Both the position numbers and the translations under genes were made by a program. The notes under the pieces are model-generated. The model saw nothing but the letters and a program-made list of their open reading frames with translations. It searched no databases and was not told where the DNA came from. Positions 6,452 to 6,514 of a stretch of DNA of 6,514 nt are shown piece after piece. This stretch comes from Gammaproteobacteria bacterium. Its GTDB lineage: Bacteria > Pseudomonadota > Gammaproteobacteria > Pseudomonadales > Azotimanducaceae. The stretch's first letter is position 1. Each line of letters begins with the position of its first letter. Where the stretch lies: contig PARM01000013.1 of assembly GCA_002711495.1 (NCBI GenBank), positions 15,874 through 22,387 of the forward strand, read 5' to 3'.

Positions 6452-6514
6452 TCATGACCGTCTCTTGTTTTTTTTCACGTGGTCCATCATTCGTTTTCTC
6501 CTTAACTTTTGACG
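6452..6514 (-). CDS. der: 3' end of ribosome-assembly GTPase Der (EngA), partial
   Basis: The last 63 bases of the window, read on the minus strand, give 20 codons and a TGA (6452-6454) with no interruption up to the edge: RQKLRRKRMMDHVKKNKRRS. This matches the basic tail of Der, which in E. coli ends with RKRKRLMKHIKKNK; the shared pattern is R-(K/R)-(K/R)-x-R-x-M-x-H-(I/V)-KKNK. Der is a double-domain GTPase with a KH-like C-terminal domain that supports 50S ribosomal subunit maturation. The rest of the gene lies beyond the window. It converges on the M23 gene with only 12 bp between the stops, and der lies near xseA in E. coli, which supports the call. Only the tail is visible, so the state of the GTPase domains is unknown. 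Confidence 0.8.
   Translation of the reverse strand, partial: RQKLRRKRMMDHVKKNKRRS

Noticed and set aside
6450..6475. Perfect 10-bp palindrome GGTCATGACC (6450-6459) followed by a T run near 6468-6475, as a terminator
   Set aside because: With a minimal loop only about three base pairs can form, and the T run is eight bases away. It also overlaps the der stop codon. It is too weak to call.

Overview
The window looks like a moderately AT-rich gammaproteobacterial chromosome segment, probably from an uncultured or metagenomic lineage. This rests on gene order. guaA and xseA are divergent, and the last bases encode, on the minus strand, the C-terminal tail of the GTPase Der. In Escherichia coli and relatives guaBA, xseA and der lie in the same neighbourhood in this orientation. 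No mobile element, tRNA, rRNA or CRISPR array was found.

Layout. The right-hand 3.9 kb (about 2664-6514) is conserved housekeeping DNA: guaA (GMP synthase, minus), a 39-bp divergent intergenic space, xseA (exonuclease VII large subunit, plus), a 4-nt-overlapping gene for an exported M23 peptidase (plus), and the convergent 3' end of der (minus). The genes are tightly packed. The usual guaB is not between guaA and xseA.

The left-hand 2.6 kb (1-2663) is looser accessory DNA read on the minus strand. It holds an intact NylB-like serine hydrolase of the beta-lactamase fold, an 86-residue three-helix membrane protein, and a RimJ/RimL-type GNAT acetyltransferase. The acetyltransferase's true 5' end can be reconstructed upstream, but it carries two in-frame stop codons, so it is called a pseudogene. 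Around these are short open frames with protein-like composition: a 37-codon frame with a CxxC pair at the left edge, and a 41-codon frame with a transmembrane stretch directly after guaA. They may be small genes or remnants.

The genes serve separate functions: GuaA makes GMP from XMP, XseA degrades single-stranded DNA with XseB (encoded elsewhere), the M23 protein probably trims peptidoglycan in the periplasm, and Der assists 50S ribosome assembly. Nothing here amounts to a convincing new multi-gene system. The most informative observations are the broken GNAT gene, the der tail at the edge, the missing guaB, and the small frames in the accessory half.
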